Origin: Streptomyces chattanoogensis
Lineage (GTDB): Bacteria > Actinomycetota > Actinomycetes > Streptomycetales > Streptomycetaceae
Reading direction: 5' to 3'
Assembly: GCF_001294335.1 (NCBI RefSeq)
Contig: NZ_LGKG01000163.1
Location: 161,182 to 225,181, forward strand
DNA: 64,000 nucleotides
Shown here piece by piece: positions 7,907 through 15,945 of the stretch. The notes under the pieces were generated by a model. It ran no database searches, was not told the DNA's origin, and saw only the letters and a program-made list of their open reading frames with translations. The first letter of the stretch is position 1; each line of letters starts with the position of its first letter. The position numbers were made by a program, and so were the translations under genes.

Positions 7907-9097
7907 ATGACCACGGCCGACACAGCACCACTCTCCTACCCTTTCAACACACCCGAGAGCCTCGAGCTCGCCGAAGAGTACGAGCAAGCGCGCAGCCGTC
8001 CTGGCCTGTTACGCGTACAACTGGCCTACGGGGAGCCCGCCTGGCTCGTCACCCGGTATGCGGAGGCCCGGCTGGTCCTCGGCGACCAGCGCTTCAGCCG
8101 GGCCGAGAGCGCGCTGCACGACGAGCCCCGGCAGTCCGAAGGCCGCCGTGACAGCGGCATCCTGGGCATGGACCCGCCCGATCACACCCGGCTGCGCTCC
8201 CTGGTCGCCAAGGCTTTCACGGTCCGTCAGGCCGAGAAGCTGCGGCCGCAGGTCAGGGAGCTGACGGGCGCGCTGCTGGACGAGCTGGAGGCGGCCGGGC
8301 CGCCGGCCGACCTGGTCGACCGGTATGCGCTGCCCCTTCCGGTGGCGGTGATCTGCCGGCTGCTCGGGGTGCCGGCCGAGGACCGGCCGCGGTTCCGGGT
8401 GTGGAGCGATGCCGCGCTGTCGACGAGCTCGCTCACGGCGGAGGAATTCGACGTCAGCTTCGAGGAACTCCGCACCTATATGCGGCAGTTGATCGAGGAT
8501 CACCGGCGGGCACCGCGCGATGACCTGATGACGGCGCTGATCGACGCCCGGGATGTCGACGACCGGCTGTCCGAGCCGGAACTGGTCGATCTGTGTGTCG
8601 GGATCCTCGTCGCGGGCCATGAGACGACCGCGACCCAGATCCCCAACTTCGTTCTCGCGCTGCTGGATCATCCGGACGAGCTCGCCCGCCTCCGCGAACG
8701 GCCGGAGCTGATCGGCAGCGCCGTGGAGGAACTGCTGCGGTTCGTCCCGCTCGGCAGCGGCGCCGGCCAGGCGCGCTATGCGAAGGAGGACGTCGAGGTC
8801 GGCGGTACGCTCGTACGGGCCGGCTCCCCCGTACTGGTCGCGGTGGGCGCCGCCAACCGGGATGCGCTGCGCTTCAGCGAGCCGGGCAGGCTGGACATCT
8901 CCCGGGACGGCAATCAGCACCTGGGCTTCGGGCACGGCGTGCATCACTGCCTGGGCGCGCCGCTCGCGAGACTGGAGCTCCAGGAAGCGATCGGTGCGCT
9001 GATCCACCGGTTCCCCGGTCTCCATGTGGCCGGGGATGTGGTGTGGAAGAGCCAGATGCTGGTGCGTGGCCCGCGGGTCCTGCCGGTGGGGTGGTGA
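7907..9097 (+). CDS. Cytochrome P450
   Basis: 396 residues, the usual size of soluble actinobacterial P450s. The I-helix motif AGHETTATQ is near residue 236, the ExxR motif (EELLRF) near 280, and the haem-binding FGHGVHHCLG near 340-349 with Cys as thiolate ligand. It looks like the CYP105/CYP107 group; the substrate is not predictable. ATG 7907 is preceded by GGGAGGT; an in-frame ATG at 7892 lies inside the operator. It overlaps the downstream ferredoxin gene, its probable electron donor. It lies just before a steroid-type catabolic cluster, so a terpenoid or steroid substrate is possible. Confidence 0.9.
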   Translation: MTTADTAPLSYPFNTPESLELAEEYEQARSRPGLLRVQLAYGEPAWLVTRYAEARLVLGDQRFSRAESALHDEPRQSEGRRDSGILGMDPPDHTRLRSLVAKAFTVRQAEKLRPQVRELTGALLDELEAAGPPADLVDRYALPLPVAVICRLLGVPAEDRPRFRVWSDAALSTSSLTAEEFDVSFEELRTYMRQLIEDHRRAPRDDLMTALIDARDVDDRLSEPELVDLCVGILVAGHETTATQIPNFVLALLDHPDELARLRERPELIGSAVEELLRFVPLGSGAGQARYAKEDVEVGGTLVRAGSPVLVAVGAANRDALRFSEPGRLDISRDGNQHLGFGHGVHHCLGAPLARLELQEAIGALIHRFPGLHVAGDVVWKSQMLVRGPRVLPVGW

Positions 9098-9324
9098 GTG
9101 CAGCGATGACCTGGCGGGTCGAAGTCGATGCGAAGCAGTGCATGGCGTCGGGGATGTGCGCGAACATCGCGCCGGAGCTGTTCGTCCTGGGTGAGGCGCG
9201 CTCCCGCCCGGTGACCCCGGAAATCGAGGAGGACGAGCGGGCGCTGGACGCCGCCGACTGCTGCCCGGCGCTCGCCATCACCGTGTCCGACGACGGGGGG
9301 AACGTCATCGGCCCCCGGCCGTAG
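9094..9324 (+). CDS. Ferredoxin (3Fe-4S/4Fe-4S type) partner of P450
   Basis: About 76 residues: strand WRVEVDAKQC, then CMASGMC and a C-terminal CCPALAI. This is the CxxxxxC...CP arrangement of small P450-associated ferredoxins that bind a 3Fe-4S cluster. The GTG at 9094 overlaps the P450 stop (GTGA), indicating coupling; ATG 9106 is the alternative. It should pass electrons from a ferredoxin reductase, not encoded here, to the P450. Confidence 0.85.
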   Translation: MSAAMTWRVEVDAKQCMASGMCANIAPELFVLGEARSRPVTPEIEEDERALDAADCCPALAITVSDDGGNVIGPRP

Positions 9325-9379
9325 CCGTATCCCCGGCCGTGGCCGCGGCTGGGGGCCGGGCCCGCCGTGCACCGGCCCG

Positions 9380-10327
9380 TCACCGCGCCCCGTACACCGG
9401 CTGCGGCGGCTCGGCGGCGGCGAGGAGCCTGCGGGCGGCCTCGCCGGCCTCGGCCGGGGTCCAGCGGGCGCCCTTGTCCGCGGTGGGGCCGGGGCGCCAG
9501 CCCTCCATCACGGTGATCCGGCCGGCCTCGGCCTCGAAGACCCGGCCGGTGACGCCGTCACTGGCGGCGGAGGAGAGCCAGACCACCAGCGGGGAGACGT
9601 TCTCCGGGGCCATCGCGTCGAACTCCCCCGCGCCGGGGGCGGCCATCGTCGCGGCGAAGGTCTGCTCGGTCATGCGGGTGCGGGCGGCCGGGGCGATGGC
9701 GTTGAGCTGGACGCCGTAGCGGCCCAGCTCGGCGGCGGCGACGAGGGTCAGACCGATGATCCCGGCCTTGGCGGCGGAGTAGTTGCCCTGGCCGACGCTG
9801 CCGAGCAGTCCGGCCCCCGAGCTGGTGTTGACGACCCGGGCCTGTGGCGTACGGCCCGCCTTGGCCTCGGCGCGCCAGTGTGCGGCGGCGTGCCTCAGCG
9901 GCAGGAAATGGCCCTTGAGGTGGACCCGCAGCACGGCGTCCCAGTCGTCCTCGTCCAGGTTGACGAGCATCCGGTCGCGCAGGAATCCGGCGTTGTTGAC
10001 GAGGGCGTCGAGGCGGCCGAAGGAGTCGAGGGCGGCGGCGACGAGGGAGGCGGCGCCGTCGGTGGTGGTGATGTCGCCGGTATGCGCGACGGCCCGGCCG
10101 CCGAGGCCGCGGATTTCCTCAACCACCTGCTGGGCGGGGCCGGCTGAGGAGCCGGCCCCGTCGGCCGCCACGCCCAGGTCGTTGACGACGACATCGGCCC
10201 CCTCGGCGGCGAGGGCGAGCGCATGCGCACGGCCGAGCCCCCGGCCGGCCCCGGTGACGACGGCGACACGTCCGGCGCAGATGCCCTTGCGGTCGCCGGT
10301 AGGGCTCTCGGTGGGGATTCCGGGCAT
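9380..10327 (-). CDS. SDR oxidoreductase (catabolic operon)
   Basis: 315 residues. It has the Rossmann motif TGAGRGLGRAHALALA, the NNAG motif, and catalytic Ser-Tyr-Lys in NTSSGAGLLGSVGQGNYSAAKAG. The N-terminal core resembles the dehydrogenase domain of multifunctional beta-oxidation enzymes (VVNDLGVAADG), with a C-terminal extension of about 50 residues. It is 1 base from the upstream SDR gene, so the two form an operon divergent from echA20-ipdABC. In the mycobacterial KstR2 regulon two SDR genes occupy the equivalent spot (Rv3548c/Rv3549c). A role as hydroxyacyl-CoA or ring-hydroxyl dehydrogenase is inferred. Confidence 0.8.
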   Translation of the reverse strand: MPGIPTESPTGDRKGICAGRVAVVTGAGRGLGRAHALALAAEGADVVVNDLGVAADGAGSSAGPAQQVVEEIRGLGGRAVAHTGDITTTDGAASLVAAALDSFGRLDALVNNAGFLRDRMLVNLDEDDWDAVLRVHLKGHFLPLRHAAAHWRAEAKAGRTPQARVVNTSSGAGLLGSVGQGNYSAAKAGIIGLTLVAAAELGRYGVQLNAIAPAARTRMTEQTFAATMAAPGAGEFDAMAPENVSPLVVWLSSAASDGVTGRVFEAEAGRITVMEGWRPGPTADKGARWTPAEAGEAARRLLAAAEPPQPVYGAR

Positions 10328-10328
10328 G

Positions 10329-11117
10329 TCACGGCTCCTTGGGGTGGTTGACGGTGGCGGCGTCGAGGAAGGCGGGACGCTCCCCGCCGCCGTGGACGAG
10401 CAGGCTGGCGCCGCTCAGATACGCGGCGCGTCCGGAGGCGAGGAAGACACAGGCGTCGCCGATCTCGGCGGGTTCGGCGAGCCGGCCGAGCGGCACGGTG
10501 GCGCCGACGGCCGCGATACCGGCCTCGTCCCCGTAGTGCAGGGCGGAGAGTTCGGTGCGCACCATGCCCGGGACGAGGGTGTTGACGCGGACCGCCGGGG
10601 CCCATTCGACGGCCATGGAGCGGGCGAGGCTGTCCAGGCCCGCCTTGGCCGCCCCGTAGGCGGCGGTGCCGGGTGAGGGGCGGGTGCCGCTGACGCTGCC
10701 GATCATGATGACCGAACCGCCGTGCGGCTGGGTGCGCATGACGTCGTAGGCGGCGAGCGAGGCGGTCAGCGGCGCGGTGAGGTTGAGTGCGACGACCCGG
10801 GCGTGGCGTTCGGCGTCGGCCTCGCCCAGGAGGCGGTACGGGGTGCCGCCGGCGTTGTTGACCAGGCAGTCGAGGCGGCCGTGGGCGGCGGCGACGCGGG
10901 GGAAGAAGTCCCGTACGGCGGACGGGTCGCGCAGATCGAGCGGCCGGAAGTGCGCGGTGCGGCCGGCGGCCTCGACGGGGGCGTCCGGGGGCCGCCGGGC
11001 GCAGACCACGACCTCCGCCCCGGCCTGCAGAAACGCGCGGGCGATACCGGCACCGACGCCCCTGGTGCCGCCGGTGACGACGGCCACCTGTCCGGCCAGA
11101 TCGAGGGTCAGGCTCAT
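10329..11117 (-). CDS. SDR oxidoreductase (catabolic operon)
   Basis: 262 residues, classical SDR: TGGTRGVGAGIARAF cofactor loop, NNAGG, and active-site YGAAKAG. The Arg after the glycine motif and ARR after strand 2 (VVVCARRP) favour NADP(H). ATG 11117 follows GGGAGGG. First gene of the two-SDR minus-strand operon, reading away from echA20 across a shared operator at 11181. By synteny with steroid C/D-ring clusters it probably oxidises or reduces a ring alcohol of a HIP-CoA derivative; this is not proven by sequence. Confidence 0.8.
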   Translation of the reverse strand: MSLTLDLAGQVAVVTGGTRGVGAGIARAFLQAGAEVVVCARRPPDAPVEAAGRTAHFRPLDLRDPSAVRDFFPRVAAAHGRLDCLVNNAGGTPYRLLGEADAERHARVVALNLTAPLTASLAAYDVMRTQPHGGSVIMIGSVSGTRPSPGTAAYGAAKAGLDSLARSMAVEWAPAVRVNTLVPGMVRTELSALHYGDEAGIAAVGATVPLGRLAEPAEIGDACVFLASGRAAYLSGASLLVHGGGERPAFLDAATVNHPKEP

Positions 11118-11180
11118 ACGACACCCTCCCGCAGCGCGCGGTCCGCTGCTAACTTCACTGCTTATCGAACAGCATTACCT

Positions 11181-11194
11181 AACAAACGCTTGGT
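11181..11194. promoter_or_regulatory. KstR2-like operator between divergent operons
   Basis: AACAAACGCTTGGT matches the published KstR2 consensus AnCAAGnnCTTGnT at all but one fixed position. It lies 38 bases before the echA20 ATG and 64 bases from the divergent SDR start. The right half is repeated: a 13-bp direct repeat (GCTTGGTGGAAAG) occurs at 11188-11200 and 11204-11216, giving a second half-site. A nearly identical site occurs at 16787. A TetR-type repressor encoded outside this window probably controls both operons. Confidence 0.7.
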
Positions 11195-11231
11195 GGAAAG
11201 AATGCTTGGTGGAAAGGTAGCTGATCCGCTC

Positions 11232-12005
11232 ATGGGTGTCTCCACCTCCGGGCCCGAGCCCGGCATCGCGGTCGTCACCGTGGACTTCCCACCGGTCAAC
11301 GCCCTTCCCGTACAGGGCTGGTACGACCTCGCCGACGCCGTGCGCACGGCGGGCCGGGACCCCGCCGTCCGCTGCGTGGTGCTCGCCGCCGAGGGGCGCG
11401 GCTTCAACGCGGGCGTCGACATCAAGGAGATGCAGCGGGACACCGCCACCGGCGGCCATGGCGCGCTGATCGGCGCCAACCGCGGCTGCGCCGAGGCGTT
11501 TTCGGCGGTCTACGCGTGCGAGGTGCCGGTCATCGCCGCGGTGCACGGGTTCTGTCTGGGCGGCGGCATCGGCCTCGCCGGGAACGCCGATGCGATCGTG
11601 GCGAGCGACGACGCGGTGTTCGGCCTCCCGGAGCTGGACCGCGGTGCGCTCGGTGCGGCCACACATCTGGCCCGGCTCGTCCCCCAGCATCTGATGCGCG
11701 CGCTCTACTACACCTCGCGGACGGCGACGGCCCGGGAACTGCATGCCCACGGCTCGGTGTGGCGGGTGGTTTCCCGGGACCGACTCCACGAAGCAGCACT
11801 GGAGTTGGCGCGCGAGATCGCCAAGAAGGACGGCTGCCTCATCCGGCTGGCCAAGGCCGCCCTCAACGGCATCGACCCGGTCGACGTACACCGCAGCTAC
11901 CGCTTCGAGCAGGGCTTCACCTTCGAGGCGAACCTCAGCGGAGTCGCCGACCGGATCCGTGACACCTTCGGCACCGAGAACCGGCAGGGGGCCGGACAGC
12001 CATGA
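11232..12005 (+). CDS. echA20: Enoyl-CoA hydratase family, EchA20-like
   Basis: 257-residue crotonase-fold protein. It has the GPEPGIAVVTVDFPPVNALP start, the CoA-binding NAGVDIKEM loop and the oxyanion segment HGFCLGGGIGLAGN. The N-terminus aligns with mycobacterial EchA20, which opens a ring of the HIP-derived bicyclic CoA ester before IpdAB acts. I chose ATG 11232 for that reason; ATG 11202 lies within the repeated operator half-site. It overlaps ipdA by 4 bases (ATGA). The echA20-ipdA-ipdB-ipdC order matches Rv3550-Rv3553. Confidence 0.85.
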   Translation: MGVSTSGPEPGIAVVTVDFPPVNALPVQGWYDLADAVRTAGRDPAVRCVVLAAEGRGFNAGVDIKEMQRDTATGGHGALIGANRGCAEAFSAVYACEVPVIAAVHGFCLGGGIGLAGNADAIVASDDAVFGLPELDRGALGAATHLARLVPQHLMRALYYTSRTATARELHAHGSVWRVVSRDRLHEAALELAREIAKKDGCLIRLAKAALNGIDPVDVHRSYRFEQGFTFEANLSGVADRIRDTFGTENRQGAGQP

Positions 12006-12841
12006 CCGACAAGACCATGACGCCCGAGGAGGCCGTCTCCCGGCTCCACAGCGGGATGACCCTCGGCATCGGCGGCTGGGGTTCGCGCCGTAAGCCGATG
12101 GCTCTGGTGCGGGCGCTGCTCCGTTCCGAGATCACCGATCTCACCGTCGTCGCGTACGGCGGACCCGATGTCGGGATGCTCGCCGCGGCCGGGAAGATCC
12201 GCAAGCTGGTCGCGCCGTTCGCGACCCTGGACTCCATCCCCCTCGAACCGCACTTCCGGGCGGCCCGCCAGCGCGGTGCGTTCGCCCTGACGGAGGTCGA
12301 CGAGGCGATGTTCATGTGGGGCCTGCACGCCGCCGCGAACCGCCTGCCGTTTTTGCCCGTCCGTGCCGGCCTCGGCTCCGACGTCATGCGCGTCAACCCC
12401 GGTCTGAAGACGGTGACGTCCCCGTACGAGGACGGCGAGACCTTCGTCGCGATGCCCGCGCTGCGACTGGACGCCGCCCTGGTGCACGTCAACCGCGCCG
12501 ACCGGCTCGGCAACGGCCAGTACCTGGGCCCGGACCCGTACTTCGACGACCTGTTCTGCGAGGCCGCGGACCACGCGTATCTCTCCTGCGAGCGGCTGGT
12601 GGACGGCTTCGCGGACGCCGTTCCGCAGACCCTGCTCGTCAAACGGCACTCGGTCACCGGAGTCGTCGAGACGCCGAACGGAGCGCACTTCACCTCCTGT
12701 GCCCCCGATTACGGGCGCGACGAGCCCCTCCAGAAGCTGTACGCCACCACGCCCTGGCCGCAGTTCGCCGAGCGGTTTCTGCACGGGGACGAGAAGACGT
12801 ATCAGTCCGCGGTCCAGGCCTGGCACGAGGAGCAGCGGTGA
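12002..12841 (+). CDS. ipdA: CoA-transferase-like ring hydrolase subunit alpha, IpdA
   Basis: 279 residues of the class I CoA-transferase alpha fold (GMTLGIGGWGSRRKPMALVRALL). In IpdAB the fold has been adapted to hydrolyse a ring of the bicyclic steroid remnant COCHEA-CoA rather than to move CoA. The acidic stretch LTEVDEAMFMWG (Glu98, Glu101) lies where IpdA carries its catalytic Glu. It overlaps ipdB by 4 bases, so the two subunits should be made in equal amounts. Confidence 0.88.
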   Translation: MTDKTMTPEEAVSRLHSGMTLGIGGWGSRRKPMALVRALLRSEITDLTVVAYGGPDVGMLAAAGKIRKLVAPFATLDSIPLEPHFRAARQRGAFALTEVDEAMFMWGLHAAANRLPFLPVRAGLGSDVMRVNPGLKTVTSPYEDGETFVAMPALRLDAALVHVNRADRLGNGQYLGPDPYFDDLFCEAADHAYLSCERLVDGFADAVPQTLLVKRHSVTGVVETPNGAHFTSCAPDYGRDEPLQKLYATTPWPQFAERFLHGDEKTYQSAVQAWHEEQR

Positions 12842-13581
12842 CGACACCCTCCACGACGACCCGCGCCGAATACTGCGTGATCGCCTGCGCGGAGGCCTGG
12901 CGGGACAACGGCGAGGTGCTCGCCAGCCCGATGGGCACGATCCCGTCGATCGGCGCCCGGCTCGCGAAGCGGACCTTCTCCCCCGATCTGCTCCTCACCG
13001 ACGGCGAGGCGATGATCGTGGGCCTCGACGGGGCGACCGAGGGCTGGCTGCCGTACCGTCAGCATCTCGCCATGGTCACCGGCGGCAGGCGCCACGTCAT
13101 GATGGGCGCGAGCCAGCTCGACCGCTTCGGCAACCAGAACATCTCCTGCATCGGCGACTGGGCACGGCCCGACCGGCAGCTGCTCGGGGTGCGCGGCGCA
13201 CCCGTCAACACCCTGAACAATCCGGTCAGTTACTGGGTGCCCAGGCACTCCCCCCGGGTCTTCGTCCCGAAGGTCGACATGATCAGCGGCGTCGGCTACG
13301 ACAGCGCCGCCGCGGCCGGGCCGTCCGCGACCCGCTATCACCGCATCCCGCGGGTCGTCACCAACCTCGGCGTCCTCGACTTCGAGACCGGTGACCGCAC
13401 GATGCGCCTCGCCTCCCTCCACCCCGGCGTCACCGTGGCCGAGGCCGAGGAGGCCACGGGCTTCCCGCTCGTCCGCCCCGACGAGGTGCCCGCCACCCGC
13501 GAGCCCACCCCCGAGGAGCTGCGGCTGATCCGTGAGGTCATCGACCCCGAGGGGCTGCGTGACGGCGAGGTGCCGGTGTGA
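12838..13581 (+). CDS. ipdB: CoA-transferase-like ring hydrolase subunit beta, IpdB
   Basis: 247 residues with the class I CoA-transferase beta fold: DGEAMIVG, GASQLDRFGNQNIS, and the proline-rich C-terminal segment after GFPLV. It pairs with IpdA. Starts with GTG inside the ipdA stop (GTGA) and overlaps ipdC by 4 bases. No catalytic Glu of a true transferase is apparent, in line with IpdAB being a hydrolase. Confidence 0.88.
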   Translation: MTTPSTTTRAEYCVIACAEAWRDNGEVLASPMGTIPSIGARLAKRTFSPDLLLTDGEAMIVGLDGATEGWLPYRQHLAMVTGGRRHVMMGASQLDRFGNQNISCIGDWARPDRQLLGVRGAPVNTLNNPVSYWVPRHSPRVFVPKVDMISGVGYDSAAAAGPSATRYHRIPRVVTNLGVLDFETGDRTMRLASLHPGVTVAEAEEATGFPLVRPDEVPATREPTPEELRLIREVIDPEGLRDGEVPV

Positions 13582-14636
13582 GCGGCGCCGGCATACGGAC
13601 CGCGCTGACCGAGCTCGTCGGCGTACGGCATCCGGTCGTGCAGACCGGCATGGGCTGGGTGGCCGGACCGCGGCTGGTCTCGGCCGCGGCGAACGCGGGC
13701 GCTCTCGGGATCCTCGCCTCCGCCACCATGACGCCCGACCGGCTGCGGGCCGCCGTCCGCGAGGTCAGGTCCCGTACGGACGCGCCGTTCGGCGTCAATC
13801 TGCGGGCGGATGCCGGGGACGCGGCGGAGCGCGTACGGATCATCGTGGAGGAGGGGGTACGGGTCGCCTCCTTCGCGCTGGCGCCCTCGCGCGAGCTGAT
13901 CGCCCGGCTCAAGGACGCGGGCGTCGTCGTCATCCCGTCCATCGGTGCCCGCCGGCACGCCGAGAAGGTCGCGGCCTGGGGTGCCGATGCAGTCCTCGTC
14001 CAGGGCGGCGAGGGCGGCGGGCACACCGGGAACGTCGCCACCACCGTGCTGCTCCCCCAGGTCGTGGACGCCGTCGGCATCCCGGTGATCGCCGCGGGCG
14101 GCTTCTTCGACGGCCGGGGCCTGGTCGCCGCGCTCGCCTACGGCGCGGCCGGGGTCGCCATGGGCACCCGCTTCCTGCTGACCTCCGACAGCACCGTGCC
14201 ACCGGCCGTACAGGCCCGGTATCTGGCGGCGTCGGTCGCGGACATCACCGTCACCACCAAGGTGGACGGACTGCCGCACCGGATGCTGCGCAGCGAGCTG
14301 GTCGCGGCCCTGGAACGGTCCGGACGCACGACGGCGCTGGTCAGGGCCGTGCGCCAGGCCGCGTCGTTCAAGAAGCTGTCCGGGCTGAGCTGGGCGCAGA
14401 TGGTGCGCGACGGCCTGGCGATGAAGCACGGCAAGGATCTGACCTGGAGTCAGGTGCTGCTCGCGGCCAACACCCCGATGCTGCTGAAGGCATCGATGGT
14501 CGACGGCCGTACGGACCTCGGTGTGATGGCCTCCGGCCAGGTCGCCGGGCTGATCGGCGACCTGCCCTCGTGCGCGGAGCTGGTGGACCGGATCATGGCC
14601 GAGGCGCGGGAGACGCTGGCGGCGCTGCCCCGCTGA
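13578..14636 (+). CDS. ipdC: Nitronate monooxygenase-fold flavoprotein, IpdC
   Basis: 352-residue FMN-binding TIM-barrel of the 2-nitropropane dioxygenase family: PVVQTGMGWVAG, ALGILASATM, GGEGGGHTG and the phosphate-binding IAAGGFFDGRG. In HIP catabolism IpdC introduces unsaturation into the 5-hydroxy ring intermediate before ring opening. Last gene of the echA20-ipdABC operon (GTGA overlap with ipdB). The convergent thiolase gene ends 17 bp downstream. Confidence 0.85.
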   Translation: MSGAGIRTALTELVGVRHPVVQTGMGWVAGPRLVSAAANAGALGILASATMTPDRLRAAVREVRSRTDAPFGVNLRADAGDAAERVRIIVEEGVRVASFALAPSRELIARLKDAGVVVIPSIGARRHAEKVAAWGADAVLVQGGEGGGHTGNVATTVLLPQVVDAVGIPVIAAGGFFDGRGLVAALAYGAAGVAMGTRFLLTSDSTVPPAVQARYLAASVADITVTTKVDGLPHRMLRSELVAALERSGRTTALVRAVRQAASFKKLSGLSWAQMVRDGLAMKHGKDLTWSQVLLAANTPMLLKASMVDGRTDLGVMASGQVAGLIGDLPSCAELVDRIMAEARETLAALPR

Positions 14637-14653
14637 TCCCCGGCCGGGGCCGC

Positions 14654-15811
14654 CTAGAGCCGCTCGATGATCGTCACGTTGGCCTGCCCGCCGCCCTCGC
14701 ACATGGTCTGCAGCCCGAACCGGCCGCCGGTGCGCTCCAGTTCGTGCAGCAGGGTCGTCATCAGCCGGACTCCGGTGGCGCCGAGCGGATGGCCCAGGGC
14801 GATGGCCCCTCCGTTCACATTGACCCGCTCCGGGTCGGCGCCGGTCTCCTTCAGCCAGGCCAGCACCACCGGTGCGAACGCCTCGTTGATCTCGACCAGG
14901 TCGATGTCGTCCAGCGACATACCGGTCTTCTTCAGGGCGTACGCGGTGGCGGGGATGGGCGCCGACAGCATCCGGATCGGGTCCTCGCCGCGCACCGAGA
15001 GGTGATGGATCCGGGCGCGCGGGGTGAGGCCGTGCTCGGCGACCGCGCGCCCGGAGGCCAGCAGCATGGCGGCGGCGCCGTCGGAGACCTGCGAGGAGAC
15101 CGCCGCGGTCAGCCGGCCGCCCTCGACGACCGGGGCCAGCGAGGCCATCTTCGCCAGCGAGGTGTTCCGGCGCGGCCCCTCGTCGGCGGTGACGTCCCCG
15201 TAGGCGACGATCTCCCGGTCGAAGCGGCCCTCGTCGATGGCGCGGACGGCCCGCTGATGCGACCGCAGCGCGAACTCCTCCATGTCCTGTCTGCTGATGC
15301 CCCACTTGGTGGCGATCAGTTCGGCGCCGTGGAACTGGTTGACGGGGGCGTCGCCGTAGCGGGCCCGCCAGCCCTCGGAGCCGGCGAACGGGCCCTCGGT
15401 CAGGCCGAGCGGCTCGGCGGCCCGGCGGCTGGCGAAGGCGATCGGGACCTGCGACATGTTCTGTACGCCGCCCGCGACGACCAGGTCCTGGGTACCGGAG
15501 AGCACGCCCTGGGCGGCGAAGTGGACGGCCTGCTGGGAGGAGCCGCACTGGCGGTCGACGGTGACGCCGGGGACCTCTTCGGGCAGCCCGGCGGCCAGCC
15601 AGCAGGTCCGGGCGATGTCCCCGGCCTGCGGTCCCACCGTGTCCAGGCAGCCGAGGACGACGTCCTCGACGGCGGCCGGATCGGCGCCCGTACGGTCCAT
15701 CAGCGCCTTGAGGACATGCGCGCCGAGGTCGGCGGGGTGGACGGCGGCCAGTCCGCCGCCCTTCTTGCCGACCGGGGAGCGGAGCGCTTCGACGATGTAG
15801 GCCTCGGGCAT
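14654..15811 (-). CDS. fadA6: Thiolase, FadA6-like
   Basis: 385 residues. The nucleophile Cys89 lies in DRQCGSSQQAV, the acid/base His in GGAIALGHPLGATG and the second Cys in MCEGGGQANV, so all three thiolase residues are present. ATG 15811 follows AAGGAG. FadA6 thiolases cleave acyl-CoAs formed after opening of the last steroid ring. The gene is read after the SDR at 15934-16716, in an operon controlled by the second KstR2-like site. Confidence 0.85.
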   Translation of the reverse strand: MPEAYIVEALRSPVGKKGGGLAAVHPADLGAHVLKALMDRTGADPAAVEDVVLGCLDTVGPQAGDIARTCWLAAGLPEEVPGVTVDRQCGSSQQAVHFAAQGVLSGTQDLVVAGGVQNMSQVPIAFASRRAAEPLGLTEGPFAGSEGWRARYGDAPVNQFHGAELIATKWGISRQDMEEFALRSHQRAVRAIDEGRFDREIVAYGDVTADEGPRRNTSLAKMASLAPVVEGGRLTAAVSSQVSDGAAAMLLASGRAVAEHGLTPRARIHHLSVRGEDPIRMLSAPIPATAYALKKTGMSLDDIDLVEINEAFAPVVLAWLKETGADPERVNVNGGAIALGHPLGATGVRLMTTLLHELERTGGRFGLQTMCEGGGQANVTIIERL

Positions 15812-15885
15812 GGCGGTCTCCTTGATGACGATTCTGCGGAGCTGCCGGCCGGCTCCGCAAGGCGCTCCGGAGTTCCCGGCGGCGG

Positions 15886-15945
15886 GTCTCGGGCGTGCTG
15901 ATCTCGGGCGTGCTGGTCTCAGGCGTGCTGGTCTCAGGCGTGCTG
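15886..15945. repeat. 15-bp tandem repeat, 4 copies, spanning an SDR stop codon
   Basis: Four consecutive 15-bp units (GTCTCGGGCGTGCTG with G/A variation) at 15886, 15901, 15916 and 15931. The minus-strand SDR stop (15934-15936) lies in the fourth unit, so the array continues downstream between that gene and fadA6. Because 15 is a multiple of 3, loss or gain of units would not shift frame. Confidence 0.9.

Noticed and set aside
13338..15860. 840-codon open frame on the minus strand across ipdB, ipdC and fadA6
   Set aside because: Runs antisense to ipdC and out of frame with fadA6. The real genes have complete catalytic motifs.
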